From Thalassolituus sp. UBA1087 (GTDB lineage: Bacteria; Pseudomonadota; Gammaproteobacteria; Pseudomonadales; Oceanobacteraceae): a DNA stretch of 58,845 nt. This document shows positions 34,833 through 43,206 of the stretch, piece after piece. Every line of letters starts with the position of its first letter. Positions within the stretch are counted from its first letter, which is position 1. The translations under genes and the position numbers were made by a program. The stretch is taken from NCBI GenBank assembly GCA_002314145.1, contig DCCG01000022.1, forward strand, positions 1-58,845, in the 5' to 3' direction. The notes under the pieces were generated by a model. The model saw only the letters and a program-made list of their open reading frames with translations, did no database searches and was not told the DNA's origin.

Positions 34833-36148
34833 TGCTCACCTCCCGTGTCCTGAGGGGCTGCGTCCTGCCGGTATACGTAAATCTCCAGCAACTCGTCCAT
34901 CAGTTGTTCCAGGTGCTGCATTTTGCTGATGATATCGTCGTCGACCACGTGATGCTTTTTCAGCAGCACCATACCGCGGGTACTGAACAGATCCCGCGAC
35001 AGCACCATGCCAGTGTGCAGATCAGCACTGCTGATACAGCGCTCGTTGTTTTCCGGCTGACTGTGCTGGTAACGGCGTGATACTTCAATAAAAGCGTCGA
35101 CGACTTCCGGATCGTAGCGTTTGCCCACCAGCGCTTCGATTTCGCGGCGGGCCTGCAACAGATTCGCTTTCACGCCATTGACGCGGCCATTAAGCCAGTC
35201 GCTGTAGTCGCGTACCACGGCCAGAATACGGCTGCCTAACGGAATATTGTCAGCGGTGAGTCCATCTGGAAAGCCGGAACCGTCATAGCGCTCAAACTGA
35301 TGGCGGATATAGGTACTGGCACAACGCAGCGCCGGCACGCCAAACAGGGCGGCTTCGGCTAACAGCGGCCATTGGCGGAATTTCTGCAACTCGCTATCGT
35401 CATAATCGCAGTAAGGTTTGCTGAGCATGGCATCGGTGAACCCCAGCCGCCCGAGCCCGGACAGCATCACCGCTTTACGCAGTGCGTCAGTATCGTCCAT
35501 ATTCATCTTTAACCGTGCGGCGATTTCCTGAACCATCAAAGCGTCCAGCAGGGCGGCACGTGAGTCCGGAGCCTCGCGCTGGGCGGTCAGACTGGAAACC
35601 AGCGTCACCATGTGCTCGTAGCTGTAACGCAGCTCTTCGGTACGCCGCCGTACTTTGGCTTCCAGACCGGCGTTTAATGATTCCAGCGCGTCATTCTTTT
35701 CCGCCAGCTCGGCGGTCAGCTGTTCATTTTCCAGCTCCAGAAAACGCGCCTGCAGGAGTTCACCCACCACCCGGCGCAGTTCCAGGTCATCCCAGGGCTT
35801 GTTCAGATAACTGGCAATCTTACCGCTGTTGACGGCCTGAATGGTGGACTCCAGATCCGCATAACCGGTGAGTAACACGCGGCGGGTGGCCGGCCATTCC
35901 TGTGCCGCCTGGGCCAGTAATTCAGCGCCGCTCATACCGGGCATACGCATGTCACTGATCAGCAGATCCACCGGCTGTTCACGCATCATGGTTAATGCTT
36001 CTTCGCCGGAAGGCGCTGTCAGAATCTGCACCGACTCCTGCCGCAGCGTGCGCCCGAGAGCCTTAAGCACATTAGGCTCATCATCCACCAACAGGACTCT
36101 GGGTGAATAATCGGCTTTATAAACTGCCTGTTCTGCTGACCAAACCAT
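34829..36148 (-). CDS. Response regulator with degenerate HD-GYP domain (HnoD-like)
   Basis: A 439-residue protein. The receiver domain (about 15-130) has the acidic pair in VDDEPN, phospho-acceptor Asp66 in LLISDMRMPG and Lys117 in SYLNKPWD. A coiled coil (about 130-185) leads to an HD-GYP-like domain in which the metal and catalytic residues are lost: SGLGRLG (230-236) replaces HDIGKIG, and RYDGSGFPDG (287-296) replaces the GYP motif. It is therefore unlikely to hydrolyse cyclic di-GMP and may act by protein contact or nucleotide binding, as described for Shewanella HnoD, which inhibits the active phosphodiesterase HnoB. No HnoB-like gene is in the operon. It is the first gene of the NO-sensing operon. 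Confidence 0.9.
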   Translation of the reverse strand: MVWSAEQAVYKADYSPRVLLVDDEPNVLKALGRTLRQESVQILTAPSGEEALTMMREQPVDLLISDMRMPGMSGAELLAQAAQEWPATRRVLLTGYADLESTIQAVNSGKIASYLNKPWDDLELRRVVGELLQARFLELENEQLTAELAEKNDALESLNAGLEAKVRRRTEELRYSYEHMVTLVSSLTAQREAPDSRAALLDALMVQEIAARLKMNMDDTDALRKAVMLSGLGRLGFTDAMLSKPYCDYDDSELQKFRQWPLLAEAALFGVPALRCASTYIRHQFERYDGSGFPDGLTADNIPLGSRILAVVRDYSDWLNGRVNGVKANLLQARREIEALVGKRYDPEVVDAFIEVSRRYQHSQPENNERCISSADLHTGMVLSRDLFSTRGMVLLKKHHVVDDDIISKMQHLEQLMDELLEIYVYRQDAAPQDTGGEQ

Positions 36149-36414
36149 AAGTCACCTCGGTCGGGGTTTTCAGTCAGTCTAGACAAAGGATCAGGAGCGC
36201 GACCGGCCTGCCACCTGCAGGGCGACAGCCTGAACGTTCTTTAAAACCAGAAATTATCTGAAGTGTTTGTTTTAGCTCTTTTTATTCTTATTAAAGGCAG
36301 CAGCCTGATACTTTTCAGACAATAGACAGGTTAGTCATACTCACAGCAACCTAACGAAACCAAACCGGATTACGCGCCATTGCAAAATTTTTTGTAACCG
36401 GCAACGGGAGACAC

Positions 36415-37665
36415 TCAGACGTATTCGCCAGCCGCCACCGCGCTGGACCAGGCCCATTGAAAATTAAAGCCCCCCAGGTGTCCGGTCACATCCAGTACTT
36501 CGCCGATAAAAAACAGACCTGGCCGGGTTTTGCACTCCAGCGTTTTGGAGGAAACTTCATCAGTATCCACTCCCCCCTGCGCGACTTCAGCGGTCCGGTA
36601 GCCTTCCGTGCCGGCGGGCTTAACCTGCCACTGATGAAGGCCCTGAGCAAAGGCATCCATATCCGCGCCGGATAAATCGGCCAACAGGATGTCATCACGG
36701 AATAAGCCGGCCAGCCACTGCTCAGCAAATTTCTGCGTGGTTAATTCTGCCAGCCAGGTTTTCAGCCTGACTTTGGGCCGGCTGTGTTGCAACTGACGCA
36801 ATTCCGCCGCGATATCATGCCCGGGCAGCAGATTAATACTGACACTGTCACCATCTTTCCAGTAGGAGGAGATCTGCAGAATCGCCGGACCACTTAAGCC
36901 GCGGTGGGTGAACAGCAGGTCGTCGGCGAATAACTGATCATTGCATTCGACTTCCACCGCCAGCGAGGTGCCGGACAACGCGGATGACAGAACCTTGTTA
37001 TGGTCCGTCAGGGTAAAAGGCACCAATGCGGCTCTTGGTGCATAGACCTTTAAACCAAATTGCCGGGCGATATCGTACCCAAAACCCGTAGCGCCTAAGG
37101 TCGGAATCGACGGGCCGCCGGTTGCAATCACCAGCGACTCACACTGCAGGGCATAATCTTCATCCTGCTGCCCGGCCTCTGCTCTCCCCTCAGCTTTGTA
37201 AACAGGCTCCGCCTTCAATAGATAACGGTATAAACCATCATTAACAGGCTGAACCTCAGCCACCCGGGTATTGAGCCGGATGTGGACGCCCTGTTGCTCA
37301 CATTCACTGAGTAACAGATTAAGAATGTCGGAGGCTTTGTTATCGCAGAACAGCTGACCGTCTTTTTTCTCGTGGTAAGCAATGCCGTAGCCATCCACCA
37401 GTGCGATAAAATCCCACTGGCTGTAGCGTTTCAGCGCTGACTTACAGAAATGCGGGTTGTGGCTCAGGTACTTATCCGGTGCAACATAGTAGTTGGTGAA
37501 ATTGCAGCGTCCGCCCCCGGACATCAGGATTTTCTTGCCCGCTTTATTGGCATGATCCAACACCAGTACGCTGCGCCCACGACTCGCCGCCCGGGCGGCA
37601 CACATTAAACCGGCGGCCCCGGCACCAATTACGATTACATCAAATTTCTGTAGCATTTCGGTCAT
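36415..37665 (-). CDS. NAD(P)/FAD-dependent oxidoreductase, YhiN/HI0933 family
   Basis: A 416-residue flavoprotein. The N-terminus has the dinucleotide motif VIVIGAGAAGLMCAARAA, then KAGKKILMSGGGRCNFTN, the hallmark of the family. The middle has LVIATGGPSIPTLGATGFGYDIA, and the C-terminus FIGEVLDVTGHLGGFNFQWAWSSA. It is homologous to the flavoprotein family that includes clostridial BaiN; the role in proteobacteria is not settled. It is divergent from the acyltransferase gene. ATG at 37665 or the one three codons later could be the start. Confidence 0.93.
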   Translation of the reverse strand: MTEMLQKFDVIVIGAGAAGLMCAARAASRGRSVLVLDHANKAGKKILMSGGGRCNFTNYYVAPDKYLSHNPHFCKSALKRYSQWDFIALVDGYGIAYHEKKDGQLFCDNKASDILNLLLSECEQQGVHIRLNTRVAEVQPVNDGLYRYLLKAEPVYKAEGRAEAGQQDEDYALQCESLVIATGGPSIPTLGATGFGYDIARQFGLKVYAPRAALVPFTLTDHNKVLSSALSGTSLAVEVECNDQLFADDLLFTHRGLSGPAILQISSYWKDGDSVSINLLPGHDIAAELRQLQHSRPKVRLKTWLAELTTQKFAEQWLAGLFRDDILLADLSGADMDAFAQGLHQWQVKPAGTEGYRTAEVAQGGVDTDEVSSKTLECKTRPGLFFIGEVLDVTGHLGGFNFQWAWSSAVAAGEYV

Positions 37666-37759
37666 ATAGTCTTGGTCGAAACTGACATTATGCCATTAAG
37701 CCCGGCGTCCGGATGCCCTGAACCAATACGGATGCCCAGATAACAAGAGACGCCAGAGT

Positions 37760-38566
37760 ATGGAGCTGTTCGATCGTCCCGGCCTGTTGCAGGCCACCGG
37801 GTTAAGCCCGGCCAAACTTAACCTGTTACTGCGCCTGCTGAAAGCGCCCAGGCTCACGAAAATATACAATACCCTGGAGCAGCAGGAAGGCATCGATATG
37901 ATCGACGATGCGCTCAAAGCCCTGCACATCCATCTCGACTACGATATCGATGCACTGGAAGCAGCCATTCCCGCAGAAGGGCCCTTTGTTACTGTCTCCA
38001 ATCACCCGTTTGGTTTTCTGGATGGCGTTATCCTGCTGATGCTGGTGTGCCGCAAACGGCCGGAATTTAAAGCAGTCGCCAACTTCCTGCTCAGCTACTT
38101 TGCTCCTATATCTGATTTATTTATCACCGTGAATCCATTTGAAAATTCCGGCCCCAAAGGCATGGGCGGCGTGCGTAAATCTCTGGCTCAGCTGCAGCGC
38201 GGCGAAGGCGTCGGTCTGTTCCCCGCCGGCGAAGTGTCTACCTGGTATAAAGGCCAGCCCGGTATTGCTGACCGTGAGTGGTCGATGTCCAGTATCCGCC
38301 TGATCCGTAAAGCCGAAGTGCCGGTCATTCCGGTTTACTTTCATGGCCATAACAGCCGCAGCTTTCATGTACTGGGCAAAGTCCATCCGGCGCTGCGCAC
38401 GTTACGTATTCCCGCGGAATTTCTGAAAAAAAGAAACTCCACCATTCAGTTAGGCATTGGCGAACGTATTGAATGGGAAGAACTGGCGAAGATAGACAGC
38501 AATGAGGAAATGAGGTCGTTTTTACGCGAGAAAACCTACGGCCAGGCACAGAAGTTTTTGTATTAA
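37760..38566 (+). CDS. Lysophospholipid acyltransferase family protein
   Basis: A 268-residue PlsC-like enzyme. The catalytic motif is VTVSNHPFGFLDG (about residues 75-87), with five residues between His and Asp as in the putative-haemolysin/OlsA-like branch rather than the four of classic PlsC. The second block is GVGLFPAGEVSTW, and later VPVIPVYFHGHNSR. It should transfer an acyl chain to a lipid acceptor at the inner membrane; the acceptor (lysophosphatidate, lyso-ornithine lipid or other) cannot be assigned. There is no strong membrane helix. It converges with the lpx/rnhB operon, 67 bases away. Confidence 0.9.
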   Translation: MELFDRPGLLQATGLSPAKLNLLLRLLKAPRLTKIYNTLEQQEGIDMIDDALKALHIHLDYDIDALEAAIPAEGPFVTVSNHPFGFLDGVILLMLVCRKRPEFKAVANFLLSYFAPISDLFITVNPFENSGPKGMGGVRKSLAQLQRGEGVGLFPAGEVSTWYKGQPGIADREWSMSSIRLIRKAEVPVIPVYFHGHNSRSFHVLGKVHPALRTLRIPAEFLKKRNSTIQLGIGERIEWEELAKIDSNEEMRSFLREKTYGQAQKFLY

Positions 38567-38633
38567 ACAGAATAAACGGCGATGCCGTCAGTATCCGCTC
38601 AGGAGAATCACACCAGGGCCTGCTTAATCAGTG

Positions 38634-39263
38634 TTAACAGCCCTGATCAGCATCGCTCAGTAAGGCTTTTACCGGTGCATAGCTGCGGCGATGAATCGCA
38701 CAGGGGCCAAGTTCCTGTAACGCTTCCAGATGCGCTTTGGTACCGTAGCCTTTATGTTTGGCAAATCCGTAACCCGGGTATTGCTCATCAAGCATAATCA
38801 TCTCCCGGTCACGCTGAACTTTGGCCAGAACCGAGGCCGCAGATATTGCAGCCACTAACGCATCCCCTTTAATGATAGTGGTGGTTTCCAGCGGCGTTTG
38901 CGGCGCTTTATTGCCATCGATTAAAGCGTGCATACAGGGTAATTGCAGCCCATCAATGGCGCGGCTCATGGCCAGCATCCGGGCATTGAGAATATTAATT
39001 TCGTCAATTTCGACTACGCTGGCGCGGGCAATACAGTAATCCAGTGCTTTCTCACGGATTTCATCAAACAGCTTTTCACGCTTTTTCTCGCTGAGCTTTT
39101 TCGAGTCGGTTAAGCCTTCAACGGGATTCTGCGGATCGAGAATAACGGCCGCCGCGACCACATCACCGCATAACGGGCCGGCCCCTGCCTCGTCGACGCC
39201 ACAGTAGGGAATCAGGCTGTCCAGCAGCTGTTGTTCGATAACCGTCTGAACCGGTTCGGACAT
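38634..39263 (-). CDS. rnhB: Ribonuclease HII
   Basis: A 209-residue enzyme that nicks RNA in RNA/DNA hybrids and removes misincorporated ribonucleotides. The motif CGVDEAGAGPLCGDVVAAA carries the catalytic Asp-Glu pair, DSKKLSEKKRE follows, and ALIDGN and DALVAAISAASVLAKVQRD hold the other acidic residues. It is the last gene of the lipid A operon, two bases after lpxB. dnaE, which often follows in related genomes, is missing here. Confidence 0.97.
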   Translation of the reverse strand: MSEPVQTVIEQQLLDSLIPYCGVDEAGAGPLCGDVVAAAVILDPQNPVEGLTDSKKLSEKKREKLFDEIREKALDYCIARASVVEIDEINILNARMLAMSRAIDGLQLPCMHALIDGNKAPQTPLETTTIIKGDALVAAISAASVLAKVQRDREMIMLDEQYPGYGFAKHKGYGTKAHLEALQELGPCAIHRRSYAPVKALLSDADQGC

Positions 39264-39265
39264 GC

Positions 39266-40402
39266 TCAGTCTTTCCCGATTAATTCAGCGATGGCGGCCG
39301 CCGCTTCATGATCGGCGTCACGCTTCAGCTGACGGTGAATAAACAGGTAGGTTTCATGCAGCTGATGCGCAGCGTCAGAGTCTTCCAGCCGCACCAGAAG
39401 TGCCGCAGACAGATGCTCGGCCGTGGCTTCATGCTGAATATACTCGGGTACCAGTTCCCTTCCGGCCAGCAGATTAGGCAAAGAAAGGTATTCCTGAGTC
39501 ACCAGACGCTTCAGTATGTGATAGGTCAGCGGTGCGACGATATAACTTACCACCATGGGCTTTTTCAGCAGCATGGCTTCCAGCGTCGCGGTACCGGAGG
39601 CCAGCAGAATGGCATCCGCTGCCGCCATGCAGGTATGTGACTGCCCGAGCACCACTTTCACCGGTAAGTTCACCGGATAATCCGCCAGCAAGGCTTCAAT
39701 CTGGTTACGGCGTTCAACAGAGGCCGCCGGGATAATAAATTGCAGCTCCGGCCGGCGGCGACGCATCAGCTCTGCGGTGCGCAGAAAGAGCTCACCAAGG
39801 CGCTGTACTTCACTGCCACGGCTGCCGGGCATTAAACACACGACCGGGCCGGAAGCATCCAGTCCGAGTGTTTCCCGTGCCGGTGCTATCGGGGTCTCAA
39901 AAGGAATTTTATCGGCCAGATGGTGGCCTACGAATTTCACCGGTACGTCGTGTTGTTCGTAAAACCGGGCTTCGAACGGAAACAGAGTGAGCATCAGATC
40001 CACGGCGCGCTCAATCTTTAATACCCGTTTCTGGCGCCATGCCCACACGGAAGGACTGACGTAATGCACGGTTTTAATGCCAGCGGCGCGCAGTTTTTCT
40101 TCCAGTGTCAGGGTGAAATCCGGGGAATCAATCCCGATAAAAACGTCAGGCGGGTTCGCGATCCAGTGTTTGATCAGATCACGGCGCACTTTCAGTAATT
40201 CAAACAGCCGCCCCAGCACTTCCACCAGCCCCATGACAGATAAGCGTTCCATGGGGACGAAACTGTTGAAGCCATGAGCCTGCATCAAAGGGCCGCCAAT
40301 GCCTTCAAATTCAGCATCGGGGTAGCGTTCTTTCAGCGATTTAACCAATCCGGCCCCGAGCATATCGCCTGAGGTTTCACCGGCAACCATTGCAATTCGC
40401 AC
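39266..40402 (-). CDS. lpxB: Lipid-A-disaccharide synthase
   Basis: A 378-residue glycosyltransferase that joins UDP-diacylglucosamine and lipid X. AGETSGDMLGAGLVKSL at the N-terminus, HYVSPSVWAWRQKR (about 115-128) and LMPGSRGSEVQRL are the family signatures. It acts peripherally at the inner membrane. The start codon overlaps the lpxA stop by one base, and rnhB follows after two bases. Confidence 0.97.
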   Translation of the reverse strand: MRIAMVAGETSGDMLGAGLVKSLKERYPDAEFEGIGGPLMQAHGFNSFVPMERLSVMGLVEVLGRLFELLKVRRDLIKHWIANPPDVFIGIDSPDFTLTLEEKLRAAGIKTVHYVSPSVWAWRQKRVLKIERAVDLMLTLFPFEARFYEQHDVPVKFVGHHLADKIPFETPIAPARETLGLDASGPVVCLMPGSRGSEVQRLGELFLRTAELMRRRRPELQFIIPAASVERRNQIEALLADYPVNLPVKVVLGQSHTCMAAADAILLASGTATLEAMLLKKPMVVSYIVAPLTYHILKRLVTQEYLSLPNLLAGRELVPEYIQHEATAEHLSAALLVRLEDSDAAHQLHETYLFIHRQLKRDADHEAAAAIAELIGKD

Positions 40403-41172
40403 TAGCGGATAATGCCTCGCGTTGCAGCCTTCAGGCTGTCGGTCAGGAGTGCGACGGCGTCATTATCGGCCGCCAGCGTTTCCAGTTCTTCCAGCGCTTC
40501 CGCCAGAGTGAGGCTCTGACGATACAGGACTTTGTAGGCTTTACGCAGGCGCAGAATACTGTCTTTGCTGAAGCCCCGGCGTTTCAGACCTTCACTGTTA
40601 ATACCGTGAGGGCCGGCAGGATAACCCTGCGCCATGATATAAGCCGGGATGTCCTTCAGCACCACAGTGCCGGTGCCACACATGGCATGTGCGCCAATTG
40701 AGCAGAACTGATGTACCTGGGTCGCGCCGCCCAGAATCGCGTAATCACCGATCTTCACATGACCGGCCAGATTCGTGTCGTTGGCCAGAATGCAATGATC
40801 ACCCACGATGCAATCGTGAGCGACGTGTACATTCACCATAAACAGATTATTGCTGCCGATAATGGTTGTGCCGTTGTCCTGTACGGTACCACGGTGCAGG
40901 GTACAGGCTTCGCGGATCACATTATTATCACCGATCACCAGCGTGGTCGGCTCACCGGCGTACTTTTTGTCCTGGCATTCTTCACCCACACTGGCGAACT
41001 GAAAAATACGGTTGTTTTTGCCTATTGTGGTCGGCCCGTTAATCACAACATGGGGGCCAACCTCAGTACCGTCACCGATTTCAACATCCGCACCAATAAC
41101 AGAATACGGGCCGATTTTAACGTCGGCCCCTATCTTCGCGGATGAATCAACAATGGCAGTTGAATGAATCAT
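40402..41172 (-). CDS. lpxA: UDP-N-acetylglucosamine acyltransferase
   Basis: A 256-residue left-handed beta-helix enzyme, the first step of lipid A synthesis, transferring a hydroxyacyl chain from ACP to UDP-GlcNAc. Hexapeptide repeats fill residues 1-190; the catalytic His lies in VNVHVAHDCIVGDH (about 125). The C-terminal helical part (GLKRRGFSKDSILRLRKAYK) is typical. It overlaps fabZ by four bases. Confidence 0.97.
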   Translation of the reverse strand: MIHSTAIVDSSAKIGADVKIGPYSVIGADVEIGDGTEVGPHVVINGPTTIGKNNRIFQFASVGEECQDKKYAGEPTTLVIGDNNVIREACTLHRGTVQDNGTTIIGSNNLFMVNVHVAHDCIVGDHCILANDTNLAGHVKIGDYAILGGATQVHQFCSIGAHAMCGTGTVVLKDIPAYIMAQGYPAGPHGINSEGLKRRGFSKDSILRLRKAYKVLYRQSLTLAEALEELETLAADNDAVALLTDSLKAATRGIIR

Positions 41173-41636
41173 GCTTGCTCCAGATCTCGCTCTGCGCAGG
41201 TAATTTCAGCCGCACATGCTACTTTATCGTCGACCAGAGCGCGACAATCAAATTTCCAGATGCCACGACGTCCACTGAGAAAACGGGCCTCCAGAATCAC
41301 CTGATCACCGGGTTCGATCGGGCGCTTGAAGCGGACATGATCAGCTCCGGCGAAATAATACAGCGTGGTTGGCTTACGTTGATCACCCAGCATGGTCAGC
41401 CCCAGCAAACCGGCGGCCTGTGCCATGGCTTCCAGCGTCAGTACACCAGGCATAACCGGGTGTCCCGGGAAATGACCATTGAAGAATTCTTCATTGATGG
41501 TGACATTTTTCAGTACACGGATGGTGGCGCCATTTTCGGCGTCGAGGTCGACCTCCTGGATACGGTCTACCAGTAAAAACGGATAGCGGTGTGGCAGGAA
41601 TTCACGGATTTGCTGAATACTTTCTGCGGACATCAA
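41169..41636 (-). CDS. fabZ: 3-hydroxyacyl-ACP dehydratase
   Basis: A 155-residue hot-dog enzyme of fatty acid elongation. LPHRYPFLLVDRI and FNGHFPGHPVMPGVLTLEAMAQ carry the active-site His and Glu. It competes with LpxA for hydroxyacyl-ACP, which explains its conserved place between lpxD and lpxA; it overlaps both neighbours by four bases. Confidence 0.97.
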   Translation of the reverse strand: MMSAESIQQIREFLPHRYPFLLVDRIQEVDLDAENGATIRVLKNVTINEEFFNGHFPGHPVMPGVLTLEAMAQAAGLLGLTMLGDQRKPTTLYYFAGADHVRFKRPIEPGDQVILEARFLSGRRGIWKFDCRALVDDKVACAAEITCAERDLEQA

Positions 41637-42661
41637 GATTTACCTTTTTGGCCTTTCTCTAACTGTTGTAGCCGCTTGGCTATAGAATCCAGTTGCCGGA
41701 AACGGGTAGCGCTGCGACGCCACTCCTGCATAGGCATTTGTGCGGTACCGCTGGCATAGGCTCCGGGTTCTGTAATGGACTTACTGATCAGAGCCATGGC
41801 CGCAATGTGTACGCCATCGCACAACTGCAGATGGCCGGCAATGCCGACCGCGCCTGCAATGGTGCAGTGTTTGCCTATCGTCGTACTGCCCGCGACGCCC
41901 GTACAGGCTGCCATGGCAGTGCCGTCACCAATCTGAACGTTATGGCCAATCTGAATAAGGTTATCCAGAATCACGTTATTCCCGATGACGGTATCGCCCA
42001 GTGCACCGCGGTCGATACAGGTGTTTACCCCGATCTCCACGTCACTGCCGATTCTGACCCCACCCAGCTGAGCAATCCGGTGCCAGCGTCCGTTGTCCGG
42101 GGCAAAGCCAAAGCCATCGCCACCGATTACGGCGCCGGACTGAATCCGCACCCGCTCCCCCAGTACCACATCATGGCACAGCGTCACGTTCGCATTCAGC
42201 AGACAACCCTGGCCTAACACGCAGTGAGCATTGATGACCGTGCCGGGACCGATTTCGCAATCGTCGCCGATCTGGCAATGCTCACCAACAACAGCATGAG
42301 CACCAATACTGACATTACTGCCGATTTCGGCCGTATCAGCGATCACCGCCGTGGGATGAATCCCGGGGCTGACCGGTGGCCGGTTATCAAACAGCTGTGT
42401 GACCTGCGCAAACCCAAGATAGGGGTTAGCAAGAACCAATGCCGCACCGGACACATCCGCGGCGGCATCAGGGTTCACGATCACAGCCGCGGCCTGCGTC
42501 TGTGCAAGCTGGCTGCGATAGCTGGCATTGGCCAGAAAGCTGACTTCCGAGCGGCCCGCATCTTTCAGTGTGTTAACGCCTGAAATCTGCGTGGAACCCT
42601 CTCCACGGAGTTCAGCCCCTATATGGCTGGCCAATTCAGCCAGGGTGAATTGTTTGGTCAT
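41633..42661 (-). CDS. lpxD: UDP-3-O-acylglucosamine N-acyltransferase
   Basis: A 342-residue hexapeptide-repeat enzyme adding the second acyl chain in lipid A synthesis. The N-terminal uridine-binding domain (residues 1-100) contains DAGRSEVSFLANASYRSQL. The beta-helix follows, with the catalytic His in IQIGHNVQIGDGTAMAA (about 240). It ends in a short basic helix, QLDSIAKRLQQLEKGQKGKS. It overlaps fabZ by four bases and follows skp after 14. Confidence 0.97.
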   Translation of the reverse strand: MTKQFTLAELASHIGAELRGEGSTQISGVNTLKDAGRSEVSFLANASYRSQLAQTQAAAVIVNPDAAADVSGAALVLANPYLGFAQVTQLFDNRPPVSPGIHPTAVIADTAEIGSNVSIGAHAVVGEHCQIGDDCEIGPGTVINAHCVLGQGCLLNANVTLCHDVVLGERVRIQSGAVIGGDGFGFAPDNGRWHRIAQLGGVRIGSDVEIGVNTCIDRGALGDTVIGNNVILDNLIQIGHNVQIGDGTAMAACTGVAGSTTIGKHCTIAGAVGIAGHLQLCDGVHIAAMALISKSITEPGAYASGTAQMPMQEWRRSATRFRQLDSIAKRLQQLEKGQKGKS

Positions 42662-42675
42662 GTATCAGAAACCAC

Positions 42676-43170
42676 TTACTTCTCGTTCAGTCGTTCCAGC
42701 AACAACTTGGTCAGGTCAACCTCTGGAATCGCATAAACGACAGCGCCGGCCTGATAGACCACATCATAACCACCTTCATCAATGATTGCTTTAAGCAACT
42801 TGTTGAGATCAGGCAATTTACTTTGGAAAAAACTTCTCTTCCAATTCTGGGTCAGTTGTTGCAGCTTACGCTGATAAAACTGGTAATCTTTCATTTTATC
42901 GTCAAAATCGCTTTTCAGCTTAGCCAGCTCCTGCTCGCTCATCACAGCGCCGTCTTTGGCCTGTTTTTCCTGCATCGCACTCAGTTTGGTTTCCAGCTCT
43001 TTCAGCTTGGCTACCGTGTCCTGATTACTGTCTTCCAGCTCCTGATAAGACGCTTTTGCATCTTCTGACATGAACAGTGCCTGCTCCATGTCCACAACAG
43101 CGATTTTGAGATCCTGTGCCGCCGCTACCTGTACAAAAAGAGCGGTAAAAATCATTAAAAACCAACGCAT
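42676..43170 (-). CDS. skp: Periplasmic chaperone Skp/OmpH
   Basis: A 164-residue protein with a signal peptide (MRWFLMIFTALFVQVAAA), then the strand DLKIAVVDMEQAL and two long charged helices (about 40-130), the tentacles of the Skp trimer. It holds unfolded outer-membrane proteins for BamA, whose gene precedes it by 36 bases. Confidence 0.93.
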   Translation of the reverse strand: MRWFLMIFTALFVQVAAAQDLKIAVVDMEQALFMSEDAKASYQELEDSNQDTVAKLKELETKLSAMQEKQAKDGAVMSEQELAKLKSDFDDKMKDYQFYQRKLQQLTQNWKRSFFQSKLPDLNKLLKAIIDEGGYDVVYQAGAVVYAIPEVDLTKLLLERLNEK

Positions 43171-43206
43171 CCTCAGACTCCTATAGTGTTGTTTACATTA
43201 TTGTTA

